Origin: Excoecaria cochinchinensis
Lineage: Eukaryota > Streptophyta > Magnoliopsida > Malpighiales > Euphorbiaceae
Reading direction: 5' to 3'
Assembly (NCBI GenBank): GCA_947683425.1
Contig: CANTUQ010000119.1
Location: forward strand, 6,907,001-6,971,000
DNA length: 64,000 nt
In this document: piece by piece, positions 31,172 through 42,478 of the stretch
How positions within the stretch are numbered: the stretch's first letter is position 1
Layout of the letters: every line of letters starts with the position of its first letter
Program-made: the position numbers and the translations under genes
The notes under the pieces: model-generated
What the model was told of the DNA's origin: nothing
Databases searched by the model: none
The model's input: the letters and a program-made list of their open reading frames with translations, nothing else

Positions 31172-31186
31172 AAGTGTGGGGTATTT
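31172..31186 (+). other. Polypurine tract of the Athila element
   Basis: AAGTGTGGGGTATTT ends next to the 3' LTR start at 31187, where plus-strand DNA synthesis would be primed. Confidence 0.82.
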
Positions 31187-32863
31187 TGATAAGTTTAAAT
31201 TAAATAATGTTTTGATGTGAATTTAGAGATTACTTCTTAGTCTAAAAGTTGTTATTTGTGTTAATTTTTGATAAAATGTCATTTGATGTTATTTGGTGCA
31301 CAAAATGGAGATTTATGTTGTTTTGGCAATATTTTAGGTAGGCTACACGGCGGTGAAGACATCTCTCACCGCCGTGTGAGACGGGAGGCCAGAATCATGA
31401 GAAGAAAAATTAAGGAAGCTGACTGGAGTGTTTACACGGCGGTGAGAAAATTCTTCACCGCCGTGTGAATCGAAATCAAAGAACTTAGTAGCATACCTGG
31501 AACATTTACACGGCGGTGAAGAATTTCCTCACCGCCGTGTAACCTCAAAATTTTAGAATAAAAATATATCCAGGGACATTTACACGGCGGTGAGGATATC
31601 TCTAACCGCCGTGTAACTTTTAAAATCTGTTGTGTGAATCAAATCTGGGAAAAAATCAGATTTGGAGGCCACCGAATAGACTTTTGACTTTTATTTTTGG
31701 GGGAAAACTAGCTTAAAGGAGAACGATTTTGGAAGAGAGGGAGACGACGAGAGTTTTAGTTTTAGTTTGGCTGAAAAAATAAACTCTGAGATTTCTGATC
31801 TGGAAATTCTTAGAAGTGAGATTTCAATTCTGTAATTTAATTTGGAAGTTGGAATAGCTGATTCAGTTGAAGAACATCGTTTGGTTTACTGTAAGATTTT
31901 CATTTTCAGATTCAACTGGGTAATATCAATTTCTCTCTATTTAATTCAGTCTTTATTTCAAGTATGAGTGAGTAGTTTTATTTCTTGTTAAGGGATGCCT
32001 TAAATCCCCAGTAAATCATGTGAATATTTTGTATGGATTGTATTATGCATATACTCAGTTGTATTTTCTCTGATTTTATTTGTTGTTGCTGAATAGAGTA
32101 CAAGTTAAGGGGAGATCTACCAAGATAAACTTTAACTGTAATCAGTTCATAAATACATACAAATATACTTCAGTTTTATCTTCTCTGAAATTATCTGTTG
32201 TTGCTGGTTTGAATGCAAGTTAAGGGGAGATCTACCAAGATAAACTTTGATTGCAATCAGCCCATAAATACATACACATGTTCTGTTCTATCTTAATCAA
32301 CTTTCATTGATTTGATGAATCCGAATTGGTAGTTAAAATCTGTGAATGTTTATTTCAATAGGTTCAGAATGGTGGAAGATAAATGAGTTTGATATCTGAA
32401 TCCGAAATGATAGGATTATTTAACTTAGAACTTTAAGATCTGTAATAATGCTAATTTATGTGCTGAATCCGGATTGGTAAGTGCATGTTTTAGAGAAGCT
32501 GGATCCGAAAGGCAAGCTATGGTATAGGCTAGGTTATTCACTGATTATATATGAAATTGTTGAATTAAGTATTCACATGATATTATTGGGGAGAATGGGT
32601 ATTCCTTAGCAAGATCTCTTAGTTATTTTATCAAATTGTTGTATTATTAAATCGTTAATATTTTTAGACATTAATATCATCAGTTAGATTATTAATTTTT
32701 CTGTGTTAAACAATCACCACATCAAAATAATTGGGAATTCTTTAGCATATAATTAATTGTCAAACACTTGCACAACACAGTCCCTTGGGTTCGATAACTT
32801 GTGGTCTTAATTATATTCCACTATATTACTTGCCGATTCAGTACACTTGCTGAGATCGTGTCA
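31187..32863 (+). repeat. Athila 3' LTR
   Basis: Complete 1677-bp LTR from TGATAAG to CGTGTCA. It holds four palindromes at 31344-31379, 31434-31469, 31505-31542 and 31579-31617, including one (31434) better preserved than its 5' LTR partner. The TSD ACGGT follows at 32864-32868. Confidence 0.93.
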
Positions 32864-32868
32864 ACGGT

Positions 32869-32948
32869 CAGCTCCGCCTCCGCCCGGGACAGTACACATA
32901 TCGGATGATGAGGACCCTGATGAGCCCTCTGACTACACACCCTTATGA
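32869..32948 (+). pseudogene. Tat second ORF, C-terminal segment after the Athila insertion
   Basis: Directly after the TSD, the frame continues as a Pro-rich piece followed by an acidic tail (HISDDEDPDEPSDY) and TGA at 32946-32948. The join is in frame with the segment ending at 9079. Confidence 0.85.
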
Positions 32949-33299
32949 CATTCAGGGAGTCTTTTTTGTACATTTATGCTTTGTATATACGTTGTACAAA
33001 ATGGATATTTCTAGTGAAAAACTTTCGCTTTCGAAATTTATGCATTTATTCAGTTATTTATGATTGATTCATATAACTGATGTATGCCTTCACATTCACT
33101 CATATTCCAAAATAAAGAAAATAAAAATGATAAATGACAACTCAATAAAAGAATAAATGAACATGGCATAGCAAATAAAGCGGAATCACGCCATTAATAA
33201 ACAGGTTAAAAGATAACCACTCGAACGTGAACTAACAAAACCTTTTATCACACAGGTATAGAGAATACTGCACCCCACAAGGCGGGACTGTAGTTAGAG
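32949..33299 (+). other. Start of Tat 3' region
   Basis: Non-coding AT-rich sequence between the end of the extra ORF and the tandem repeat. Nothing further is recognisable. Confidence 0.5.
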
Positions 33300-34085
33300 A
33301 ACACTGCAACTCACGATCGAAGCTGCAGTTAAAGAAACACTGCTCTTCACCAGATCGAGATCGTGGCCAGAGAGCGCTACATTTCACAGTTCGCGCGGCA
33401 GCCAGAGAGTGCTACGCACCTTGCAGATTGAATGGGGGTTAGCAAGGGAACCTCAGATCGAAGCTGCAGTTAAAGAAACACTGCTCTTCACCAGATCGAG
33501 ATCGTGGCCAGAGAGCGCTACATCTCACAGTTCGCGCGGCAGCCAGAGAGTGCTACGCACCTTGTAGATCGAATGGGGGTTAGCAAGGGAACTTCAGATC
33601 GAAGCTGCAGTTAAAGAAACACTGCTCTTCACCAGATCGAGATCGTGGCCAGAGAGTGCTACATCTCACAGTTCGCGCGGCAGCCAGAGAGTGCTACGCA
33701 CCTTGCAGATCGAATGGGGGTTAGCAAGGGAACTTCAAATCGAAGCTGCAATTAAAGAAACACTGGTCTTCACCAGATCGAGATCGTGGCCAGAGAGTGC
33801 TACATCTTACAGTTCGCGCGGCAGCCAAAGAGTGCTACGCACCTTGCAGATCGAATGGTGGTTAGCAAGGGAACTTCAGATCGAAGCTACAGTTAAAGAA
33901 ACACTGCTCTTCACCAGATCGAGATCGTGGCCAGAGAGCGCTACATCTCACAGTTCGCGCGGCAGCCAGAGAGTGCTACGCACCTTGCTGATCGAATGGG
34001 GGTTAGCAAGGGAACTTCAGATTGAAGTTGCAGTTAGAGAAACGCTGCTCTTCTCTTCGAGTCCGTAGCTAGAGAGTGCTACGCC
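33300..34085. repeat. 141-bp tandem repeat in the Tat 3' region
   Basis: The marker TCGCGCGGCAGCC recurs at 33391, 33532, 33673, 33814 and 33955, exactly 141 bases apart each time. With partial end units there are about 5.5 copies, with few differences between them. Because 141 is 47 codons, one frame stays open across copies (33691-34068), which is probably a by-product. Tandem repeats in this hypervariable region are known in Tat elements and have seeded satellites in other plants. Confidence 0.95.
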
Positions 34086-34265
34086 TCACAAACACCTACA
34101 AGTCAAGACGAGATTGGTAGGGATATCTTCGCATCGCCGAACGGACCGAGACAAGGTTTAACCGGCAAAAGGCGCAGAAGGTAAGAACCGTCGCAGGTAC
34201 GTCTTCTTTCATTCAGACCTTTATCTGAGTTTTGGCTTATCTAGGCGCTTGTGCACTAGTTTCCC

Positions 34266-34281
34266 CAAAACTGGGGGCAAC
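34266..34281 (+). other. Polypurine tract of the Tat element
   Basis: CAAAACTGGGGGCAAC lies directly before the LTR start TGTAAGCACC at 34282. Confidence 0.75.
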
Positions 34282-36334
34282 TGTAAGCACCGTGTCCCAG
34301 AGCGGTCCGGATCAGAGGTTACCTTGTGATGAATTCAGTATCTGAGCCTGTATAAATGATTTGGATTTGGGGGTTTTAGTCCCGCGTTCCACGAGAAGTG
34401 AGTCTTTTGTACCTTTCGTAGGCATAGGGGGAGAAAACAGGGGTTTTTTTTTCGAGTCAAAAGGCTTTTTTTCCTCCATAGACGGCCAGCCCGTCTGTAA
34501 AGTCAACCTGTCGCTTAGGGTCACCGACGGCTTGTGGTATTTTCCGACGCCCGTCGGAAAATCACCGCCCCTGTCAGAACGCCGCCTGGTTTCCCGGAGC
34601 ACACAACCTTTTTGACGCCCGTTGGTGGATGTGGCAGGGCCGTCGGACGAATCCTTGTGTCAGAAGGATTCTTCCGACGCCCGCCTTCATACACCGACGC
34701 CCGTCGGTCGTGTCTGGCTTATAAAAGCTCCGAATTTTTACTAGAAAAGGGTTCCAAAACTTTTGAAGAGGGGAAACTCTGCCCAAATTCAAGCGTATTT
34801 TCTCTCTCTTCCAGCAAACACATTTCATAAAGAAATTTCTTTCAAAAGAGGATCAAATCTATCAAAAGGGACTAAAAACTAATTAGTTTTCCTTTAGATT
34901 TTGATTCCAAAGACAATCTTTTTAAGGGTTGAGAAGGAAATAGTTCATTTTCCTTTCTTTGATCCTTCACCTTGCTTTTCGTGGAACACGCGGGGCTCTA
35001 ATCAACACAAGAATCTCACCCAAAGCAAATATTTGAGGGTAAATATTCCGGATTCCTTCTTCATATCGTTCCATATTTATTCTTTATTTGTTGATTTTTA
35101 ATTTTTCCATTATTCTTCTTTATTTTGGCTCTCTTTATATGATTTTGTGATGAAACCTCTTTTTGGCTTTAAAAGGAGTTTTCTTTCTTCTGTTTTTTCG
35201 GAGACAGTGGTGACCGACGGGTCATCTCCATCACCGACGCCCGTCGGTCACCTCACTTACAGACGCCATCTTTTTGAGTGATAGACGGACATGTCGGTTA
35301 TCTTGACTGACACCCGTTGGTCACCTAAAATAGGCCGCCGGTGGGTTCTGTCTCTCCGCTTTTAAATGATCTTCCATCTTTTTCAAGTCCTTTTTGGCTT
35401 TCCATATATTGATTTTATGTATATTGACATCTTTTAACTTTGTATGAGTGTATATTGATTCTCTTGGACTATCCCGAGCTTGAGCGGCTACCTACCACAT
35501 TCGGAGGATTTTTGTCCGGTTTAGTTTCCTAATCCTTTTGATTTATTTCCTCCATTTGTTATTCATTGATTATTTTATGTATATGGATATACTCTTTTCA
35601 TACCTCGTTAATGTATAAAAATGACTCAATGTTTTATATTCAATAAAATGAGGTTTACACAAAAGCAAGGGTCCAAATGCCCTATTTTTATCCAATGAAA
35701 ATCATCACGAACAAAAATATCCAATTTTGATAATGATGCATGCGAGGACCAAAGTCCTCAAAATAAACAATGCCCCGATTCGTGTATGTATTGCACTCTT
35801 TATAAAAGGGAGTTGTATTCCGCTCCTTGTATTATTGTAATTTATTGCTTTCACTATTTATTTGATCAATTACGGCTTTCCAAATATGAATGAATGCGCC
35901 TTCGATTAATTGCATCGTGTGGAGAGAGAGCGAATTAATGATAATTAAAATTTGATCATAAAATATTCGATGTAGAAATAGATGAAAAATTCCGGACCCA
36001 GCTCTGGTCTTTGGGCTCAAAGAGGCTAGAGGTCTACCCTCCAAGACTGTGCTACGATACTTTAGCGCTAATCCTAGGCTCCTTAGGGTGAGAGGTTTAC
36101 CTTCAAAGACCCCTCTGGCTGGCCGAAAATGGATACCAAGCGCAGTCTTAGGCTCTCCGAGGCGAGAGTAACTTTCCCAATGTTCTATTGGGTGGCGACT
36201 ATATGAAACCTCCTTGTTGCCCAACATAGACGCACTTGCGATTTATTGCAAGCTGCCAACGGACCCACAAATGCCCTGATCGCCCTCGAGCGGGCGGTCC
36301 CATGGGCGGCCGCGGGGATCCGGCGCGCGTCACA
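34282..36334 (+). repeat. Tat 3' LTR
   Basis: It begins TGTAAGCACCGTG and ends GCGCGTCACA; the right border is set by the sequence resuming identically at 44247, within a few bases. The U3-like part has many hairpin repeats: GACGGCCAGCCCGTC (34482) and CCGACGCCCGTCGG forms (about 34544, 34694). CTTATAAAAGC (about 34719) is the likely TATA box. More hairpins follow at 35213-35325, downstream of it. The terminal 50 bases are GC-rich. About 2053 bp. Confidence 0.87.
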
Positions 36335-39300
36335 GATACTATTTTACATTTAATTTTCTTATTACTGTGACTAATGGTACTATTTTCACACCAATACCTG
36401 AATTACCCATATTGTTTATTTATCATCATTTCAGTAATTATCATTTCACTATTAACTCATAATATTTAATGACAGTTCTACTTTCTTTTATGTCTTTGGT
36501 TCCGTTACTAACATTCTTAGGCGACCCCATTACTAAATTTTACATGTACAATATTATAAAAATATTAATTATCATATTTTACAGTTTAGATAATTAACCC
36601 AATCTATAATAATTATATCAGTTCTATAACAATATCTTTTACATATTCTATTACACACTCTTAATTCGTTGCAACTTAACTATGAAATTCACAGTATTCA
36701 GTTAAATTTACCACACACATTATTATTTATCCTAATTACATTATCTTATCTTCAATTTAATATTATAGATTTAAATCTACATATCGGTTATTCCTAATTA
36801 GTAATAAAAATCCTTTAATATTCCAAACACATTTTCATTCGTTTATTAATGCTAATATTACTCATCTATTTTTCTTACATTTAATCCTATTGCCATTTTC
36901 ATGATATTAGCATTAACTGTAATATTTCTTTTAATATTAACATATATATCATTATTTTCTCTAATCAATTAATTATAAAATTAACATTCAAATTACCTAT
37001 CAAATATCTTTAAAATCCCTCATTTACCTTTTAATTGACAAATTTACATTTAAGTTTCTAGGCTTTCACCAATTTGCAGTTTTACCCTTTTACTTTTCAC
37101 TTATTTACAATAATGCCATTAATCAACTTATTATCATATTTATTTTATCATCTAACATGTAATTCACCACTTAGTCCCTAAAATTATTCTTTTACTATAT
37201 TACACTTATGTCCTTAAAACATTACTAAAATTACAATTTTACTCTTACACAATTATTTATTTCATTCAATTATTTACATGCAATAATATTCTTATTTTCA
37301 ATTAATTCAGTCATTTAAAGACATTTATATAACTATTACACATAAAATTATATATTGGCATTTAGGTACCTTAACTATGATATAATTACAATTATGTCCT
37401 TATATTATGTCATATTTGCATTTAAGTCCTCTAATTATGTCATATTTACATCTAGGTCCTTTATTTTGGCAAAATTACAATTTAGTCTTCAAACCTTTTT
37501 AACCATTATTTTACTATCTAAAATATTTACATTTTACTATAATTATTTTCTTTAATCATTATTTCCATAAATAATTTATTTAATTATCAAATTGAAATTC
37601 TAATTCACTTTGAATTCTAATCCAATTAGAGTTATAATCCAAATAGACTTCTAATCCAATTAGAATTCTAATCCAAATTGAATTCTAATCCAACTAGACT
37701 TCTAATCCAATTTACATTAGGGTCTTTCAATTTCATTCAAATTACAATTTTACGTTTCTTATTTACCTTAACTATAATTATGCCACCAATTTGACTTATT
37801 AACTTACTTAACTTCTTATTTATCATACAAATTACTATTAGATGCTTGAAATATCATTTTCATGCCAAATTACATTTTAGTCCTTTCAAAAGTAACTAAT
37901 TTACATAAATATTCATGTAATTACATTTTGCCCTTATTAACATTTATTAACTTATTTAAGGTCAAAATTACCAATATGCCCTCAGAACTTTTTATTTATT
38001 CCAATTAAGTCCATTTTCCACACAAATATCATTTTAATCACAAATTAACCATTTTAAGCTTATTTTTACAATTTTGCCCTTGTATAAAACTGACAGAAAT
38101 TTATGAACGGGATAAACGAGATGTGAAGTCGATACATTCAATACAGAATAGAGAAACCTCGTGGGACTACCCCTAGGATACAGACAATAGAAATGCAAAT
38201 TAATATTGTATTAAAACAGAACAATACAAAGTAAGACCGTTATTAGCCTACAGTAAGTGACCACTATATCCTGAACAAGATTTGACTACTAGATTACTAC
38301 ATAGGGCATCCATTATTCAATTTTCACATTTTTACGTTATCATACATACATTTCATGGAATTTCATCATACTATTCCTTTCCTTTTTATCTGAATTAAGC
38401 TTTATACATTTTATTTTCATTCATATGCTATTATGTGCCATAAATCTCATTAAATCACATGGATACATACATGTATACCATTCGTCCATCATGTCACTAT
38501 TCATTAGAAATTCTTTTCATCACCTTTATCATTTATTTAGGTGATTTACATGTTAATTAACATGTCTATGCCATTAATTCACATCAAAATAACAATTTTT
38601 CCTACATAACTAATTCAACCAAAGTGTTATTCATCCACTATGTCAATTTTTCTTTCCCTAATTCATTCCATTAGCTAGATTGCATGTTAATTTCTCTAGT
38701 TATACCATTAAATCACATTAAAAGACATAAAAATCCCATTTTTACATACATGTACCATTCAGCCTACATGTTTTCCATGGTATATATTTTATTTCTTTCC
38801 ATTTTAATCATTTAAAATCCCATTTTAACCTTTCCAAATATGACTATATGGTTTGATTCAATTAAACATGCATATTTCATATACTTTATGTTTAGACATA
38901 ACTAAAAATCATACTTTGAACATGGAAAAAGGAGAATATTACATCCACTAACCTTATTTTCTTATTCTCCACATCTAAAGAATACTTTCCATGCCTTAGC
39001 TCCTTGAAACATCACCATCTCCTTTATCTTCATCAATTTGAAACATAAAATTTTTCACTTATTTTCTTCTACTTCTAGCACTCCAAATGCGCTCTAATCA
39101 CCACCATCAGATTCTAGAGAGGATATGCTTTGCTTAGTAAGCTTGGATTTGGGGAGAGATAAAGAGAAAATGGAAGAAAAATGGAAAAGAAAGGAAGAAA
39201 TTCACTTTGGCCAAAGGAGGAGAGAAGAAGGTCGGTTTCTCTTGGGATTTCTCTAGAGAAATTTGGTTTTGACGGGTTTATATAGGCTGAATTTGAACCG

Positions 39301-39529
39301 AACTGGTCCAACCAGTTTGAACCAAAAATTCAGTTTTTCAGCCAAATTCCACTGTTCAATTGTAACTATAAGTTCATCATTTTAATTTCACTCCTAATAA
39401 ATTTCATCATTCTTAGAATTTAAAACATAGCCTCCACAAAAAATTTTAGCTCAATCGAAGTCCGTTTGTGGCTCGGTTTACTCAAATTAATTCGGTTCAA
39501 CCCTGTTCAGTTCTGTCGTAAAATACTAA

Positions 39530-41603
39530 TGTAACGACCCAAAATAGGTCTAGTCGGAATCTACATGGTAAGTCGAAATAGTTAGAGCGAATCGGTAATT
39601 TTAGCAAAAGAAAATTTGGATAATAAGGATTTATTTATAAGGAATTAATTTGTTAAGTAATTGAGGGAATTATATGGTATACATGTGATGTAGGGATGTA
39701 GGGTACTTTGGTTTTGGCATGATCTAGTGGTATTGGTGCATGGTAACTAGGATGTAAAAGTGTTTTATTGGAGGTTATATGGTGCGAGTTTAGTTTGGTG
39801 CCAAGGATTCTTAGTCAAAGATGAGATTAAGGGACCAATAGTGGAGTGACATGTGTATTGGTTGGTGAGAGCATTGAATGGGATTTGAAAAGAGAAGAGA
39901 GAGGGAAGGAAGGGAGTAGCTTCCCGTGGAAGCCAAATGGAGTTTTGCCTTTCCTTTCCCATGCCTCTCTGTCTCACCTTCTCATCTACATTTCTGCTCT
40001 CTCTTCCTTGCATGTGGGTTTTCTTCCACCTTTGGTCTAGGGTTGAGCTTTGAGGGTTCTAAAAGAGGTAAGTGGCTATTTTGCTTTTACTATACTTTTT
40101 CTTCTTCTCCTTTTTCGGATTTGAGTGGGTTTTAAAGGTTATGTTCTTGGGTTAATGGAGTTTTTGATTTGATTTGGTTGCAAGAAGCTGAAGAAAAGAG
40201 AAAGGATAGAGGGAAAGGAAAAGTTGTTGACTGAAGAATGTGAAGATTTGACCTCCATTTCAGGTTTGGTAGGTTAATTGGCTATATGTTTGGTTGTGTT
40301 TTTACACCATCATTTGGATCATGTTTTGAGTCTAATGTTGTTGTTGGTTGTGTGTTTTGGTATATGATTATGCATGAATATAAGTGATTTGTGTAATTGT
40401 TGTGTGATTGAATTTTGTTGTTATAAGCCTTATAAGTGTAGCATGATGATGAGTTCATTATGGCATATGTTAAAGATATGATATAGGAATGAATGATCTA
40501 TGTATGATTTTAGGATTGTGAAGGTTTAGAAAGGCTTGAATGCATGTTTGGGTTCTGTGGAATTGAAATTTTACAGGGGTCACGGTGACAACCAATTGGG
40601 TTGCCACCGTGAGGTAGGTTAGAATTGCATTTTGTCCACCTGTCGTGGGTATGTCACGGTGGCAACCACTTTGGTTACCACCGTGAGGTACTTCAGTCTT
40701 GCATTCTGTTTTGAGTGGCATGCATGTCACGGTGGCAACCACTTTGGTTACCACCTCCGAGAGATATCACAGTCTGGCATTTTATTCTTGTATTTTATGC
40801 ATGTCACGGTGGCAACAACTTTGGTTACCACCGTGAGGTGTCCTCAACATGTAAAGTTTTCTCCTTTTTACTTTCCCAAATGTTACTTATATGGTTTATT
40901 GACTTTCATAATAGGGTTAACTTATCTAGATAAGTTTTCATAGCATGTTAAATGGTATATATGTATGAGTTATTCATTTGAGGGTTGTACGTCGATTTTA
41001 CATGTGAATGATTTATATGACTGTATTTCTGATCTATGTATATGTGTCGTTAAGTTACTTGAATGCTTTGGTAGTTTATACCTTTATAGTGAAAATAAGT
41101 GATATATATGTATTTATTGCCTTATTAGTGCTTTTGAGTCTAGTAGTCATAGTTGGTGGATAGATAAGCGCTTATCCAGGGTCAAAGTGTGAGTGCAGCT
41201 GCTATATGTCATTTATTACATATGGACCCCATTTGGGTCATATAAGATGTTTGAGGCCTCGGTCTCCGGTATACCTCCGGGTATACATGATTATAAAAAT
41301 GTTTTGAGATTCATGTCTCCATATGCTTGGGATACTGTGTTATATCAGTATCATTGGTACCCGTATCCACTAACTAGCGAATATGCAGGCTATTACTTGA
41401 GTTTAGTACATGCAATTGTTTTATGAAGCTAATGGTTATATGAAATGAATATATGTTACATGTAAATGTATATGCATTATGACATGATGAGATGTAACAC
41501 TTGTATTCGAATTTGAGTGGTTTATTTTCCCAATATACTTGAGTATGATGACGATTGTTATATGTTTGAGTAATATATGCTTTTATGCCTTATTATTATT
41601 AAG

Positions 41604-41642
<39 letters not shown>

Positions 41643-42033
41643 ATTACAATCATATGTACATGCATGTGTTCTTCCCCCCCACTAAGCGTTATCGCTTAGC
41701 ACGGGCTCTTTTTCCGTGTAGGTGGCAGGTTCTTCTTGGGAGTCAGACATCTTCAGGTTGGCCACTAGAAGTCTAGAATTGGAGTTATTTTGTCTTCCGC
41801 TGTATTTTTGTATATGGAGTTTGATTTTTGAAATGTAATTTTGTTAAGGATAATTTTGTATACGTATATGTATAATGTTTACAAATCCCTTTTTGTAAAA
41901 CTATATGATTATTTATATAAGGATTTGATATCTTTATAGTTTATGTAATTGTTTCTAGCATGCTTGAGTTTGTAAATGTATTTGTGCGCGTGGCGCTCCG
42001 GTATCCTTCCAACGGGGGTAACGGGGCGTTACA
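39530..42033 (+). mobile_element. Solo LTR C (chromovirus-type)
   Basis: Begins TGTAACGACCC and ends GGCGTTACA, with perfect TSD ACTAA at 39525-39529 and 42034-42038; the empty site is readable near 47511-47521. The order of parts matches the TR-GAG LTR: a candidate intron (donor GTAAGT 40068, acceptor TTTCAG ending 40263), four palindromes at 40580-40838, and a double hairpin at 41676-41723. A TA microsatellite lies at 41605-41639. The palindromes here are of a different sequence (TCACGGTGGCAACC, spacer, GGTTACCACCGTGA). It contains no coding sequence. Confidence 0.93.
40580..40838. repeat. Four long palindromes in solo LTR C
   Basis: Copies at 40580-40613, 40654-40688, 40727-40759 and 40804-40838. 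Each is a near-perfect inverted repeat with 14-base arms around a central ACTTT or AATTG. They lie where the TR-GAG LTRs carry the unrelated TGTCGCG palindromes. Confidence 0.9.
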
Positions 42034-42478
42034 ACTAATCTAACACTATCAAAAATTCCTAAAAATTATTTTAACCCATTACACTTTCCACATTACACCA
42101 TTTTAACCTTATTTACCATTTTTAAAAATTTTGTCAAAGTTCAGTGAAACTCCAGTTCAATTGAACTGAACTAGAGGCAAACTTCAGTTTGACTTTCGGG
42201 AACCTATTTGACCTCATTTTCACTCCAAATTTTATCACTAAACTCTTGACAATCTAAGATCAATTTTATCAAATAAAAATTTTCCCATAACTGCTGTCAA
42301 TTTCAGGTATATGGCTTCCCTGAGGTCACCCATCTCGAGATTGCTACACCTCAAGCACACTTAACTTTTTAACTCTACAGTAGTAAAAGATACTCAAGCC
42401 ATCACTCTAAATTGGAATCACATTGCAGAATCTATAGAATTCACTGAATACTTCTAAGCTAACATTTAGGCCATTACA

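Larger units (their letters stand above)
9080..32863 (+). mobile_element. Athila-type Ty3/gypsy retrotransposon, with nested insertion in its 5' LTR
   Basis: The LTRs are 9080-9091 joined to 19534-21199 (1678 bp) and 31187-32863 (1677 bp), beginning TGATA and ending GTCA. About 25-30 differences by eye suggest modest age. TSD ACGGT flanks it. The primer binding site (21206-21223) matches tRNA-Asp, as in Athila. Order: gag-protease (21315-23499, broken), an intact pol ORF (23501-26821), an internal palindrome-bearing promoter (27040-27246), an intron, an extra ORF (28195-29405), a long 3' region, a polypurine tract and the 3' LTR. The element is inserted in the second ORF of the Tat element. 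Confidence 0.92.
1366..36334 (+). mobile_element. Tat-lineage Ty3/gypsy retrotransposon, 5' end outside the window
   Basis: Order along the element: RT, RNase H, a second archaeal-type RNase H and integrase (1366-4271); an antisense ORF (4661-5980, minus); a divergent promoter; a second sense ORF (7162-9079 resuming 32869-32948); a tandem-repeat-rich 3' region; a polypurine tract; and a 2.05-kb 3' LTR. Dual RNase H and an extra, partly antisense ORF between integrase and 3' LTR are known hallmarks of Tat elements (Ogre and Retand groups). The element is interrupted by the Athila insertion 9080-32863. At 36334 it abuts a sequence that recurs uninterrupted at 44247, so it was inserted in the left LTR of element D. 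The 5' LTR, gag and protease are not in the window. Confidence 0.85.
36335..42478 (-). repeat. Element D 3' LTR (left copy), interrupted
   Basis: AT-rich LTR with short degenerate repeats: units like TTCTAATCCAAATAGA at about 37608-37720 and ATTTAGGTCCTTTAATTATG at about 37360-37490. A solo LTR (39530-42033) interrupts it. Compared with the right copy it lacks about 40 bases near 38250. ORFs in it are short and unconvincing. It ends ATTACA at 42478. Confidence 0.8.

Noticed and set aside
33691..34068. 125-residue ORF with internal repeats
   Set aside because: It is explained by a tandem repeat whose unit length is divisible by three. There is no domain, and no support beyond the open frame.
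36285..36330. Vector or linker contamination
   Set aside because: Sequence on both sides fits an LTR end joined to element D, and plant Tat LTRs often end GC-rich. Kept only as a low-interest check.
39040..39330. Short ORFs and splice-like signals in element D's LTR as a gene
   Set aside because: The stretch recurs at 47050-47300 in the partner LTR with changes that break the ORFs, so it is LTR leader sequence.
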